In this document: positions 18,001-26,346 of the stretch, one piece after another
Layout: every line of letters begins with the position of its first letter
Numbering within the stretch: the first letter of the stretch is position 1
Assembly (NCBI GenBank): GCA_947371015.1
Contig: CANBNK010000010.1
Span: forward strand, 1-64,000
From: Acetobacteraceae bacterium
GTDB lineage: Bacteria > Pseudomonadota > Alphaproteobacteria > Acetobacterales > Acetobacteraceae
Length of the DNA: 64,000 nucleotides
Direction of reading: 5' to 3'
Notes under the pieces: model-generated
What the model was told of the DNA's origin: nothing
Database searches by the model: none
Seen by the model: only the letters and a program-made list of their open reading frames with translations
Made by a program: the position numbers and the translations under genes

Positions 18001-18226
18001 GCATACCCGCCAGGCCAACCTCGATCGGCACGGTGATGTAGCGCTCGATCTCCTCGGCGCTCTGCCCGGTATTCTGGGTGATGACCACAACGGTCGGCGG
18101 CACCGGGTCGGGATAGGCCTCGATGTTCAGCTGCCGGAAGCCGGCGAAGCCGATGCCCAGGAAAGCGACGAACAGCAGGATGACCAAGGCGCGCTTCTGC
18201 AACGCGAAACTGACAAGTTGATGCAT
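15092..18226 (-). CDS. Heavy-metal efflux RND transporter permease (CzcA/CusA family)
   Basis: 1044 residues. Proton-driven inner-membrane pump of the HME-RND family. N-terminus QKRALVILLFVAFLGIGFAGFRQLNIEAYPDP; TM4 carries DFGLLVDATVIMVEN, with the two Asp and one Glu expected for metal-exporting CzcA-type pumps; the second half repeats the fold. No membrane-fusion (CzcB) or outer-membrane (CzcC) partner is adjacent on either side, so partners must lie elsewhere. The 350 bases to the divergent MFS gene would hold its promoter. The metal is not predictable. Confidence 0.93.
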   Translation of the reverse strand: MHQLVSFALQKRALVILLFVAFLGIGFAGFRQLNIEAYPDPVPPTVVVITQNTGQSAEEIERYITVPIEVGLAGMPNLSKIRSTSLFGLSVVSVQFTYAFNYEQSLQQVLNRLGQLSGLPAGVQPQISPWSPIGEILRYRIVGPPGFGLTDLRVLQDWVLQRRFKRVPGVIDVTAYGGPTKSYNVIIDLPKLVAFGLGVPDVMSAIGNGDATVGAGLLNIGPQSAVVQGVGLIRSLDDVRNVVLTASSGVPVLLSDVARVEVSNLPRLGIAGQERDDDIVMGVVLMRRGEQTLPTITAVREEVDTINAGGVLPPGVRIVPIYDRKELVDVTTHHVVKNIIMGILLVVFIQWLFLGDLRGAIVVGATIPFAFFTAVVVMLLRGESANLLSLGSLDFGLLVDATVIMVENVYRHLHMRHSGLQSPPAATRGLSGVPLIVQRASGEVSTAIFFSALIIVAAFIPLFTMGGIEGRIFGPMAKTYAYAIGGALFATFTVAPALAGALFSDHTKERIMPMVRYMGQAHQYLYGHAIRRRWGTIGISGVLMVLAVLQFGKLGGEFLPTLEEGSIWMRATMPATISLEEGNGYVNRMRDALMEFPEVTTITSQQGRPDDGTDSAGFFNAEFFVPLKPMDQWTSATTKDELVSLIQARLQREFLGVDFNFSQYISDNVQEAASGVKGANALKVIGPELDILTRLAEQVRREMEQVEGIADLAAFRTLGQPTLSIRIDRARAARYGLQVADINSVIQTAIGGQEAARLYEEGGDRNFPISVRLDAPYRIGREAIARIPINATSGATLGDVADIRLMTGASYIYREDAQRYVPVKFSVRGRDQQSAVQEAEDRVHANVQLPPGYRLEWVGEFRNLKDAIARLKVVVPIALALIAVLLYVQFSSLRDTLLIFGLLPLSCVGGVTALDLMDLHFSVPAAIGFLALFGITVMEGIILLSHFHHLKDGGMPWRLALDQAGVDRMRPVMMTCLAAMVGLLPAAVASGIGSDLQKPLAVVVVGGTIILPFFILVVFPTMIDLFGRTADSQAPMPGGAAHRA

Positions 18227-18576
18227 GGGCTGACCAGACTTCCTTGCTGCCGCCCCACGGGGCGTCCGACTTGCTTAGAATAGCACCGCCGGGCTTACCG
18301 ACAGCTACCCAGCCCGCTTACGCCTGGGCCATTTATCGCGCGCCAGGGCGCCTCCCCGCTGACACTCGCAATCCAGGCGCCGGTCGCGTGGCCCGCAGCG
18401 CCCCGGCCTGTGCCACCCCTTGGAGCAGCGTCGCGAACCTGTCCCCGGACCTGCGCCCCCGGAGCTACACCCCCCCACCTGACCCTTGGCCCGCTTGCGG
18501 CAGCGCCCCTGGCGCCACGCCGGCGCGGCCGGCCACCACCCTTGACCCTTCGCCGCAACCGTCCGAAGCACGCAGC

Positions 18577-19713
18577 ATGACCTCTGCTCCCGCCCCGTTC
18601 TGGCCCACCGCCCTGGCAGCCGCCTGCGCGCCCTGTTCCGGCATCGGCTTGGCCCGCTTCGCCTATGTGCCGCTGTTTCCCGCCATGGTCGCGGCGGGCT
18701 GGGTGGATGGCGCCGGCGCAGGCCTGCTGGGTGCCGCCAACCTCGCCGGCTACCTCATCGGTGTGCTGGCGGCGCGGCGGGTGGGCATGGCCATCGGCAC
18801 CGCGCGCACGCTGGACCTTGGCCTGCTGCTGGTGGTGGCCAGCTTCGCCATGTGCGGCGTCCAGGGCGGGCTATGGTGGTTCGTGCCGTGGCGGCTGCTG
18901 GCCGGGGTGGCGGGCGGGCTGCTGATGGGCCTGGCCGGCCCGGCCACCCAGGCCAGCGTGGCACCCGAGCGGCGCGGGATGGCCGGTGGCATCGTCATCG
19001 GCGGCGTCGGCGCCGGCGTTTCCATTGCCGCCATCGCCGTGCCGCTGCTGGTGCCGCTGGGGGTGCAGGTGGCCTGGTTCGGCCTGGCCGGGCTGGTGCT
19101 GTGCCTGTGGCTCTTCGCCCATCCGCGCTGGCCCAGCGCCCCGGTCGGCCCGGCGGCGGAACCCGGCCAGGCTCGCCCCAAGGCGGCCAACATGATCCTG
19201 GCCTATGGGCTTTCCGGCGGCGGCTTGGTGCCCCCGATGATCTACATGGCGGACATGGCGGTGCGCGGCCGCGGCCTGCCGCTAGAATGGGCCTCCGGCG
19301 TGTGGCTGCTGTTCGGCCTGGGCGGCATCGTCGGCACGCTGTCGGCCGGCACGGTGGTGGACAAGCTTGGCGGCGCCCGCAGCTACCGGCTGTGGCTGGT
19401 ACTGCAGGTGGCCGCGCTGGCGCTGTGTCTGCCGGCCAGCCCCTGGCTGCTGGTGCCGGCGGCGATCCTGTGCGGCTTCGTCGCCATGGGCGTCACCGCC
19501 GTGGTGCTGACCCTGGCGCGGGAACGCGCGGGCGCCGCGGCCGGCGCGGTCTGGTCGCGCACCACGGCCTGCTTCGCCATCATCCAGGCGGTGGTCGCCT
19601 TTGCCCTGGCCCAGGTCTTCGCCGCCACCGGAGAGAGCCACCTGGCGGTGTTCAGCGCCGGGCTGGCGCTCAGCGTGGTGGCGCTGGGGGTGCAGCTTGC
19701 GGAGCGGCGCTGA
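18577..19713 (+). CDS. YbfB/YjiJ family MFS transporter
   Basis: 378 residues, about 12 hydrophobic helices. The N-terminus FWPTALAAACAPCSGIGLARFAYVPLFPAMV and the GLARFAY..P..P segment are typical of the YbfB/YjiJ branch. I use ATG 18577 since the ~110 residues upstream in frame are Pro/Ala-rich and non-membrane. The gap 18227-18576 has an AT-richer spot near 18274-18285 but no clear gene. Substrate unknown. The porin follows 59 bases later on the same strand. Confidence 0.88.
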   Translation: MTSAPAPFWPTALAAACAPCSGIGLARFAYVPLFPAMVAAGWVDGAGAGLLGAANLAGYLIGVLAARRVGMAIGTARTLDLGLLLVVASFAMCGVQGGLWWFVPWRLLAGVAGGLLMGLAGPATQASVAPERRGMAGGIVIGGVGAGVSIAAIAVPLLVPLGVQVAWFGLAGLVLCLWLFAHPRWPSAPVGPAAEPGQARPKAANMILAYGLSGGGLVPPMIYMADMAVRGRGLPLEWASGVWLLFGLGGIVGTLSAGTVVDKLGGARSYRLWLVLQVAALALCLPASPWLLVPAAILCGFVAMGVTAVVLTLARERAGAAAGAVWSRTTACFAIIQAVVAFALAQVFAATGESHLAVFSAGLALSVVALGVQLAERR

Positions 19714-19772
19714 TCCCGCTACGCCTTCCCATGTCCTTGAATAACCTGGGGAAACCCTCACCACCTCTGCAT

Positions 19773-21194
19773 ATGAACAGCTATGCATGGGTGCTTGTCC
19801 TGGTCCTGCTGGCGCTGGCTACGCCAGCCCTGACCACCCAGGCCGTGGCGCAGCGCGGCAGCGGCCGTGGCGCCGGCGAACCCCTGGGCACCGAGGGCGA
19901 CGCCCTGTTCCCCAGCCTGGACCGGCTGCAACGCCAGGGCGAGGCCGCCGGCTGGCTGCTGCACGGCCAGGCCACCTTCGTGGAACAAGGCCACCCCAGC
20001 TTCCGTTCGCCCTACACCGGCGCGAACTCGATGCAGCCCAAGGCGATGCAGCGGAACACCTTCTCGGCCGACCTGATCCTCGGCCGCCGGCTGTGGGAAG
20101 GCGCCGAGGTCATCCTCAACCCCCAGGTCATCCGCGGCTTCGGCCTGTCCGGCACGCGCGGCGCCGCCGCCTTCCCGAATGGCGAGGCCTTCCGCCTGGG
20201 TAGCGAGACCCTGGCCGGCTTCATCCCGCGCGCCTTCATCCGCCAGACCATCGGCCTCAGCGCCGACCAGGTCGAGCAGGAGCGCGACCCGCTGCGCTTC
20301 GCCGGCACCCTGCCGCGGGAGCGGATCACCATCACCGCCGGCAAATTCGCGGTGTTCGATATCTTCGACGACAACCGCTACGCCCACGACCCGCGCAGCC
20401 AGTTCCTCAACTGGGCCTTTGTCAGTGCCGGCGCCTTTGACTGGACCAACGACGCCAAGGGCTACACCAACGCCCTGGCGCTGGAATGGGAGAATGGCAG
20501 CTGGGGCGTCCGCGCCGGCGCCTTGCAGGTGGCGCGGCGGATCAACTCGCTCTCGCTGGACCCGCAGCCGATGCGCGGCCACCAACTTATCCTGCAGCTG
20601 GACCGCTTCTGGCAGGTGAATGGACGGGACGGCGCGGCGCGGCTGATCGGCGGCTGGTCCCGCACCCGCTCCAGCAGCTACGACAGCCTCATCGCCGGCG
20701 ATATCGAAGCCACGATGGTCCAGCCGCAGGGCCGCTACGCCAGCAAGCGCATGGCGGTGCTGAACCTGGAGCAGGAAATCGCGGAAGGCGTCGGCGTCTT
20801 CGCCCGGCTGAGCTGGAATGACGGCCGTACCCAGCAATGGATGTACAGCGAGATGGACCGCGCCGCCTCCGCCGGGCTGGTGCTGGACGGCGCGCTATGG
20901 GGCCGTGGCGCCGAGAGCCTGCACAGCGCCGGCGACACGGTCGGGCTGGCGGTGAACGCGGCGCAGCTTTCCGCGCCGCATCGCCGCTTCATCGAGGCCG
21001 GCGGCACCGGCTTCCTGATCGGCGAGGGCCGGCTGCGCTACCGCCCGGAAGTGGCGGTCGAGACCTACTATGACCGCCACATCAGCTACGGCCTGCACGC
21101 CGCGCTGAACCTGCAGCTGATCACCAACCCCGCCTACAACGCGGATCGCGGGCCGATCGCGCTGCTGGGCCTCAGGCTGCGGAGCGCGTTCTGA
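19773..21194 (+). CDS. OprB-like carbohydrate porin
   Basis: 473 residues with a signal peptide (MNSYAWVLVLVLLALATPALTTQAVAQ). The mature protein is rich in alternating beta-strand segments and ends in Phe (LRLRSAF), as outer-membrane barrels do. Segments such as TFSADLILGRRLWEGAEVILNPQ, ITAGKFAVFDIFDDNRYAHDPRSQFLNW and GVGVFARLSWNDGRTQ match the OprB family, which lets sugars or other small solutes cross the outer membrane. An in-frame ATG at 19731 is an alternative start. Following the MFS gene, it could form an uptake pair (inference). Confidence 0.88.
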   Translation: MNSYAWVLVLVLLALATPALTTQAVAQRGSGRGAGEPLGTEGDALFPSLDRLQRQGEAAGWLLHGQATFVEQGHPSFRSPYTGANSMQPKAMQRNTFSADLILGRRLWEGAEVILNPQVIRGFGLSGTRGAAAFPNGEAFRLGSETLAGFIPRAFIRQTIGLSADQVEQERDPLRFAGTLPRERITITAGKFAVFDIFDDNRYAHDPRSQFLNWAFVSAGAFDWTNDAKGYTNALALEWENGSWGVRAGALQVARRINSLSLDPQPMRGHQLILQLDRFWQVNGRDGAARLIGGWSRTRSSSYDSLIAGDIEATMVQPQGRYASKRMAVLNLEQEIAEGVGVFARLSWNDGRTQQWMYSEMDRAASAGLVLDGALWGRGAESLHSAGDTVGLAVNAAQLSAPHRRFIEAGGTGFLIGEGRLRYRPEVAVETYYDRHISYGLHAALNLQLITNPAYNADRGPIALLGLRLRSAF

Positions 21195-21272
21195 CGCAAG
21201 GTTGCAGCCGGATTCACGCTTCCGGGTGCTCGGCCGCGATGCGGCCTGCGCCCTTCAGCGATCCGGCTGCGG

Positions 21273-21668
21273 CTACCCCACCCGTTCCCACACCAGTTCG
21301 CGCGCAATGCTGGCGCCACCGCGCTGCATCGGCGGTGGCGAGAGCACCAGGCGCTCGCCCTCCCACTTCACCAGCCGCACCTGTTCGGTGCCCAGCAGCG
21401 CCGGCAGGGCCGCGTCGACCTTGGTCACCAGGGTATGGCCGTCGAAGGTCCAGGCACCGCAATAGCTGTTGTATTCGCGCGGCGTGCCTGGCGGCAGGCG
21501 GGCCTTATTGTCCACCAGCACCGCCATCATCCGCCCGTTATTCGGCGTCTCCGCCCAGATCTGCACCAGGCCCTTGCCCTGGGTACCGAAGCGCGGCGCC
21601 ACGCGGGCACCCTCGGCATCGGTCGCCCGTTCCTCCACCAACCGCCAAACCCCGCTGATGTCAGCCAT
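21273..21668 (-). CDS. Lipocalin-like domain protein
   Basis: 131 residues. Starts MADISGVWRLVEERATDAEG and ends with a GERLVLSPPP segment, the pattern of the lipocalin-like domain found in small bacterial proteins of unknown function. ATG at 21668; 5 bases after the stop of the Bug gene, so it is the last gene of the catabolic operon 21273-27130. It may bind a small ligand. Confidence 0.7.
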   Translation of the reverse strand: MADISGVWRLVEERATDAEGARVAPRFGTQGKGLVQIWAETPNNGRMMAVLVDNKARLPPGTPREYNSYCGAWTFDGHTLVTKVDAALPALLGTEQVRLVKWEGERLVLSPPPMQRGGASIARELVWERVG

Positions 21669-21673
21669 GTCAG

Positions 21674-22639
21674 TCACTCCGCCCTGATGCCCGCGGCGCG
21701 TACCACCTGCGCCCATTTAATCGCCTCCGCCGCTATCTGCGCGCGGAACTCGTCCGGACCCACTTCCAGCGGGTCCAAGCCAGCCGTCAGGATGCGTCCC
21801 CGCACGGCTTCTTCCCGCACCACCGCCAGCATGTCAGTGTGCAGCTTCGCCACCAGCGCCGCCGGCATGTTCGCCGGGCCGAGCCAGCCATACCAACTGC
21901 CCGCCTTCACGCCGGGAAACCCCTGCTCCGTCGTGGTCGGCAGCTCCGGCAACTCGCGCCAGCGCCTGGCATCCGCCACCATGATCCCGCGCATCTGGCC
22001 GCTGCGGATCATCGGCGTGGCGACGGTGGAGTTGAGGAACCCGCCATCCACCTGGCCGGACACCACCGAGGCCTGCGCCGGTGCCGCGCCATTGAACGGC
22101 ACATGGGTCAACTCGATCCCTGCCTCCAGGGCAAACAATGCCGTGGCCAGGTGGCTGGCATTGCCCACCCCGGCCGAGGACATGGTCAACCCGCCCGGCT
22201 TCGCCTTCGCCGCGGCGATGAACTCGGCCAGCGTCGTGATCGGCAGCCGCGGATTCACCACCAGCACCATCGGGTGGAAGGCCGCGTTCAATATCGGCGT
22301 GAAGTCGCGCACCGCATCGAACGGCAGCCGCCCCATCACGGCGGGGTTCATCACATGCGCGGTCGCCGCCAGCAGCAGCGTGTAGCCATCCGGCGCCGCG
22401 CGGGCGACCAGTTCGGTGCCGATGGCGCTGCCGGCGCCCGGCCGGTTCTCCACCACCACCGGCTGGCCCCAGCGCCGCAGCAGCCCTTCCGCCAGCACCC
22501 GGCTGATGATGTCGGACGGGCCGCCCGGCGCATAGGGCACCACGATCCGCACCTGGTGGTCCGGGAACGCGCCTTGCGCCCGCACCGCCAGGGGTGCGAG
22601 CGCGGCGCCGCCAAGCAGGCTGCGCCGTGCGATGTGCAT
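21674..22639 (-). CDS. Bug-family (TctC-like) periplasmic substrate-binding protein
   Basis: 321 residues. Signal peptide with Arg-Arg (MHIARRSLLGGAALAPLAVRA, Tat-like). Core motifs FPDHQVRIVVPYAPGGPSDIISR, VVVENRPGAGSAIGTE, APDGYTLLL. Second of two Bug receptors in this operon. No TctAB genes are present. It probably presents the substrate of the flanking enzymes or a related acid (inference). Confidence 0.92.
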   Translation of the reverse strand: MHIARRSLLGGAALAPLAVRAQGAFPDHQVRIVVPYAPGGPSDIISRVLAEGLLRRWGQPVVVENRPGAGSAIGTELVARAAPDGYTLLLAATAHVMNPAVMGRLPFDAVRDFTPILNAAFHPMVLVVNPRLPITTLAEFIAAAKAKPGGLTMSSAGVGNASHLATALFALEAGIELTHVPFNGAAPAQASVVSGQVDGGFLNSTVATPMIRSGQMRGIMVADARRWRELPELPTTTEQGFPGVKAGSWYGWLGPANMPAALVAKLHTDMLAVVREEAVRGRILTAGLDPLEVGPDEFRAQIAAEAIKWAQVVRAAGIRAE

Positions 22640-22645
22640 GGCGCG

Positions 22646-24325
22646 CTAGCCGTGCACGCGGGGCGCGCCGCTGCGGCGCCAGGCACTCATCTGGATCGCG
22701 CTGGTATGGACATGCACCACCACCGGCTTGCCCTTCACCGCGAAGGCGGCGGCGATGCCGGCTTCCACTTCCGCTTCGCTGGAAATGGTGATGCCCTCGC
22801 AGCCGAACACGCGCGCCCAGGCGGCGAAGTCCGGGTTGGTCAGCCGCACCGCCTTCTCATACGGCCGGTTCGGGTAGCGCACCTCATGGTGCATGCCGAT
22901 GGTGCCGTAGCGCTTGTTGTCGCTGATGATGATGATCGGCGTGCCGCCATACTGCATGGCGGTGGCGATCTCGTTGCCGTTCATCAGCGCGCCGCCATCG
23001 CCGCAGAAGCCAATGGCCTGGCGCCCGGGATTGCGCAGCGAGGCCGCGACGGCCATCGGCACGCCCGAGCCCATGGCGCCGACCACGGAGGACAAAAAGT
23101 TCATCCCCGGCTTGAACGGGATGTAGCGATGAATGAACGAGGAGAAGTTGCCGGCATCCGAGGTCAGCACCGCGTCGGGCGCCAAATGCTTGGCGATCTC
23201 GACGCAGACGGCGGCGAAGTTGACGCCATCCGGCGTGCTGTCCCATTCCGGCGCCATCAGCTTCTGGTGGATGGCGTTCAGGCTGCCGACCCAGGCGGTG
23301 CGCTTGCCCGCCCCGGCCGGCGCGCCACGGCGCAGCAGGGACCGGATCACGCTGGCCGGTTCGGCGGCGATGCCGAGAGTGACGTTGAACACGCGGCCGA
23401 TCTCGTCCGGGTTCGGCCACACATGCACCAGCGGCAGCTGCGGGTCCGGCGCGGAGGGGAAGGTGTAGCTCTGGCTGACACTGTCGGTGATGCGCTCGCC
23501 CAGCGAGACGATCAGGTCCGCCTGCTTGATCTGGTCCAGCAACTGCTTGGGCACGCGGATGCCCATGTAGCCGCCGTAATTCGGGTGGCCGGCGTCGAAC
23601 AGCTGCGGCCGGCGATGCGTTGGGCTGACCGGCAGCACCCATTGCTCCGCCAGCTGCTGCAACTCGCCCAGCGTTTCCATGCTGGCATTGGCCAGCGCGC
23701 CCCCAACCCAGACCAACGGCCGTTCCGCCTTGGCCAGCATGTCGGCCAGCTGGTCCAGGTCCTCGGGCCGGGCGCCGCCATAGACGCGGGGCCGCGGCTT
23801 GCTCAGCGGCGCGTCGGTAAGCTCGTCAAAGATATCCTCGGGCAGGATGACGGCGACCGGGCCGGGCGTGCCGCTTTCCGCCAGGTGGAAGGCGCGGGCG
23901 ATGCTCTCGCTGGCCTGCACCACCTCGTTGACCTCGATGACGTCCTTGGTCACGTCGCTGAGAAACTTGGAGTAGTTCTGCTCCTGCAAGGCGAGCCGGC
24001 CAAAATCCTTGCGCTCCACCTGGCCGCACAGCACCACCAGCGGCGTCGCGTCGTGATGCGCGGTGTGGATGGCGACCATGGCATTGGACAGGCCAGGTCC
24101 GCGGGAGACCAGCAGCACGCCGGCGCGGCCGCCCTGCATGCGGCCATCCGCCACGGCCATGAAGCCGGCGCCGCCCTCATGCCGGCAAACCACCAGTTCC
24201 ACGTTCGGCACTTCGGTCAGCGCATCGGTCAGCCCCAAAAAGCTCTCGCCAGGGACCATCCAGATCTTGTCGATGCCATGCGCGACAAGGCTTTCGGCCA
24301 GCAGGCGCCCTACGGTGGTGCTCAT
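22646..24325 (-). CDS. Thiamine diphosphate-dependent enzyme (acetolactate synthase-like)
   Basis: 559 residues with the three-domain ThDP fold. Catalytic Glu in CRHEGGAGFMAVADGRM (about residue 50); ThDP/Mg motif GDGGALMNGNEIATAMQYGGTPIIIISDN (GDG..N) near 430. Relatives include acetolactate synthase, benzoylformate decarboxylase and oxalyl-CoA/sulfoacetaldehyde enzymes. The context (aldolase, 2-hydroxyacid dehydrogenase, carboxylate receptors, no small regulatory subunit) argues for a catabolic 2-oxoacid decarboxylase or ligase rather than ilvB. Spacing: 15 bases after the upstream Bug gene, 6 before the next. Confidence 0.9.
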   Translation of the reverse strand: MSTTVGRLLAESLVAHGIDKIWMVPGESFLGLTDALTEVPNVELVVCRHEGGAGFMAVADGRMQGGRAGVLLVSRGPGLSNAMVAIHTAHHDATPLVVLCGQVERKDFGRLALQEQNYSKFLSDVTKDVIEVNEVVQASESIARAFHLAESGTPGPVAVILPEDIFDELTDAPLSKPRPRVYGGARPEDLDQLADMLAKAERPLVWVGGALANASMETLGELQQLAEQWVLPVSPTHRRPQLFDAGHPNYGGYMGIRVPKQLLDQIKQADLIVSLGERITDSVSQSYTFPSAPDPQLPLVHVWPNPDEIGRVFNVTLGIAAEPASVIRSLLRRGAPAGAGKRTAWVGSLNAIHQKLMAPEWDSTPDGVNFAAVCVEIAKHLAPDAVLTSDAGNFSSFIHRYIPFKPGMNFLSSVVGAMGSGVPMAVAASLRNPGRQAIGFCGDGGALMNGNEIATAMQYGGTPIIIISDNKRYGTIGMHHEVRYPNRPYEKAVRLTNPDFAAWARVFGCEGITISSEAEVEAGIAAAFAVKGKPVVVHVHTSAIQMSAWRRSGAPRVHG

Positions 24326-24340
24326 CTTTGGTTTCCTTCC

Positions 24341-25294
24341 CTATTCAACCTTGATGCCGGCGGCAGCGACCACGCGCTGCCATTGCGGCACTTCTTCATC
24401 CAGTCGCTGGCGCAGCGCAGCGGGGCCGGCGAGCATCGGCTCGGTCCCCGCGGCGGCGAAGCGCTGTTTTACGTCCGGCAGGTCGCGCAAGCTGGCCAGC
24501 GTCGCGCTGAGGCGCGCCGCTACCTCCGGCGGCAGCCCCAACGGGCCGGCAATGGCGTACCAGTTCAGCGCAACATAGCCCGGCACCCATTCGGCCACCG
24601 CCGGCACCTGCGGCAGCGCCGGCACGCGGCCCGCGCTGGTAACGCCAAGCAGGCGGGCGCGACCGGCCTGCACATGCGGCAGGGTCTCAACCGTGCTGGC
24701 AAACACCATGTCGATCTCGCCGGCATAGAGCGCCGTCATCGCCGGCGCAGCACCGCGATAGCTGATATGGGTCAGGTCCAGGCCCGCCACATGCGCGAAC
24801 AGGGCACCGCTGAGATGGTTGGAGGAGCCGACGCCGCCGCTGCCATAGGTCAGCTTGCCGGGCTCGGCGCGGGCGATCCGCAACAGCGTCGGCACATCGG
24901 CCAGCGCCGAGGCGGCGTTGACCACCAGCGCGGTCGGCACATCGGCCACCAGCGAGACCGGCGTCATCGCGCTGCGAGGGTCCAGACCGGCGCTGGGGTA
25001 CAGCGCGGGGATGCTGGCCAGCGAGGAGGAGGTGAGGACGAAGGCGCTGCCATCCGGCGGCGCCTGCACCACGGCGCGGATGCCGAGCGAGCCGCCGGCG
25101 CCGGGCCGATTGTCGATGACGAAGGGCTGGCCCAGCCGCTCGCGCAGCAGCTCTGCAAGCAGCCGGCCGACGCCATCGATGGGACCGCCGGCGCCGAAGG
25201 GTATCACCAGTTTGACGGGCTTGTCCGGCCACGCCGCCGCCCGCGCGGTGCCTGCCAGGAAGGGCAGCGCCAGCGCGGCGCGGCGCGCAATCAT
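24341..25294 (-). CDS. Bug-family (TctC-like) periplasmic substrate-binding protein
   Basis: 317 residues. Signal peptide MIARRAALALPFLAGTARA, then WPDKPVKLVIPFGAGGPIDGVGR, FVIDNRPGAGGSLG and PPDGSAFVL. Overlaps the dehydrogenase stop by 4 bases. First of the two receptors in the operon; having two suggests that more than one related substrate is bound. Confidence 0.92.
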   Translation of the reverse strand: MIARRAALALPFLAGTARAAAWPDKPVKLVIPFGAGGPIDGVGRLLAELLRERLGQPFVIDNRPGAGGSLGIRAVVQAPPDGSAFVLTSSSLASIPALYPSAGLDPRSAMTPVSLVADVPTALVVNAASALADVPTLLRIARAEPGKLTYGSGGVGSSNHLSGALFAHVAGLDLTHISYRGAAPAMTALYAGEIDMVFASTVETLPHVQAGRARLLGVTSAGRVPALPQVPAVAEWVPGYVALNWYAIAGPLGLPPEVAARLSATLASLRDLPDVKQRFAAAGTEPMLAGPAALRQRLDEEVPQWQRVVAAAGIKVE

Positions 25295-26346
25295 ATCGGC
25301 GCCACCAGGTTTTTCGGGGCTTCGCCGCCGATGAAGCGCGCGAGGTTGGCGCAGAAGATCGCCGCCACCCGTTCCGGCAGCCCGTCGCTGGCCGCGGCGC
25401 TATGCGGGCTGACGATGACGTTCGGCACCTCCCAGAACGGGCTTTCCGGCGCCAGCGGTTCCAACGAAAACACGTCGAGGAAGGCGCCCGACAGCCGCCC
25501 GCCGCGCAGCGCCGCGAGCAGCGCGTCCTCGACCACGATGCCGCCCCGGGAAACATTCACCAGATGCGCCTTGTCCGGCAGCAGGGCGAAGGCGCGTTCA
25601 TCAATGATATTGCGCGTGGTCTCCGTCATCGGGCAGGCCAGCACCAGCCACTGCACGCTGGGCAGCAAGGCATGCAACTGGTCGAACCCCGCCACGGCGT
25701 CGAAGCCCGGCGGAATGCCGGCGCTGGCGTCCCGCCGCATGCCGGTCACGCGCAACCCGAAGGCCTGGCACAGCCGGCCGATCTCCTGCCCGATCGGGCC
25801 GGTGCCCAGCACCAGCGCGTGCTGGCCATCCACGTCGCGCGGTTCCTCACCGAGGTACAGCGATTCCCAACGGTGCTCGCGCTGCTGCTGCGCCACGCGC
25901 GGGAACTGCCGGGCCAGCGCCATCAGGCCGGTCACCGCGGTCTGCGCCACGGCGGGCGCGCTGGCGCCGGCACTGTTGGAGAGCTGGAGGCCGCGCGCCA
26001 GCATGTCCTGGTACACCTGCATGTCGGTGCCAGCCGAGAAGGTCTGCACCCAGCGCAGCTTGGGTGCCGCTTTCAAAAAGTCGATGAAGCGGACGAAGCG
26101 CGGGTTCTGCCTGTGCCGGCTGCCGCCGATGAACAGGTCGCGCGTGATGAAGGCGACCTCGGCGCCGGTGGGGTTGGGCAGGTCGCCCTGTTCGGCCACC
26201 GGTACCAGTTCCACCGTCGGCGAGACCGCGCGGATGCGGGCGCCGAAGCGCGCCGCACCCACATCCGATATCAGAACCCGTGTCCGCACCGGCCGGTTCA
26301 CGCCTGCGGGCATTGCATGCCCTTCGACGATCGGACGGTCAGTCAC
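25291..26346 (-). CDS. D-2-hydroxyacid dehydrogenase (NAD(P)-dependent)
   Basis: 351 residues. Rossmann motif VLGTGPIGQEIG; catalytic Arg in LVNVSRGG, Glu in FSLEPL and His in VSPHSA, the full triad of the family. The enzyme would interconvert a 2-oxoacid and a D-2-hydroxyacid. The start at 26346 overlaps the aldolase end by 8 bases; an internal ATG 33 bases on is an alternative. Confidence 0.92.
   Translation of the reverse strand: MTDRPIVEGHAMPAGVNRPVRTRVLISDVGAARFGARIRAVSPTVELVPVAEQGDLPNPTGAEVAFITRDLFIGGSRHRQNPRFVRFIDFLKAAPKLRWVQTFSAGTDMQVYQDMLARGLQLSNSAGASAPAVAQTAVTGLMALARQFPRVAQQQREHRWESLYLGEEPRDVDGQHALVLGTGPIGQEIGRLCQAFGLRVTGMRRDASAGIPPGFDAVAGFDQLHALLPSVQWLVLACPMTETTRNIIDERAFALLPDKAHLVNVSRGGIVVEDALLAALRGGRLSGAFLDVFSLEPLAPESPFWEVPNVIVSPHSAAASDGLPERVAAIFCANLARFIGGEAPKNLVAPI

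Noticed and set aside
18244-18576. N-terminal extension of the MFS transporter
   Set aside because: About 110 Pro/Ala-rich residues without membrane character precede the family N-terminus; ATG 18577 is the natural start.
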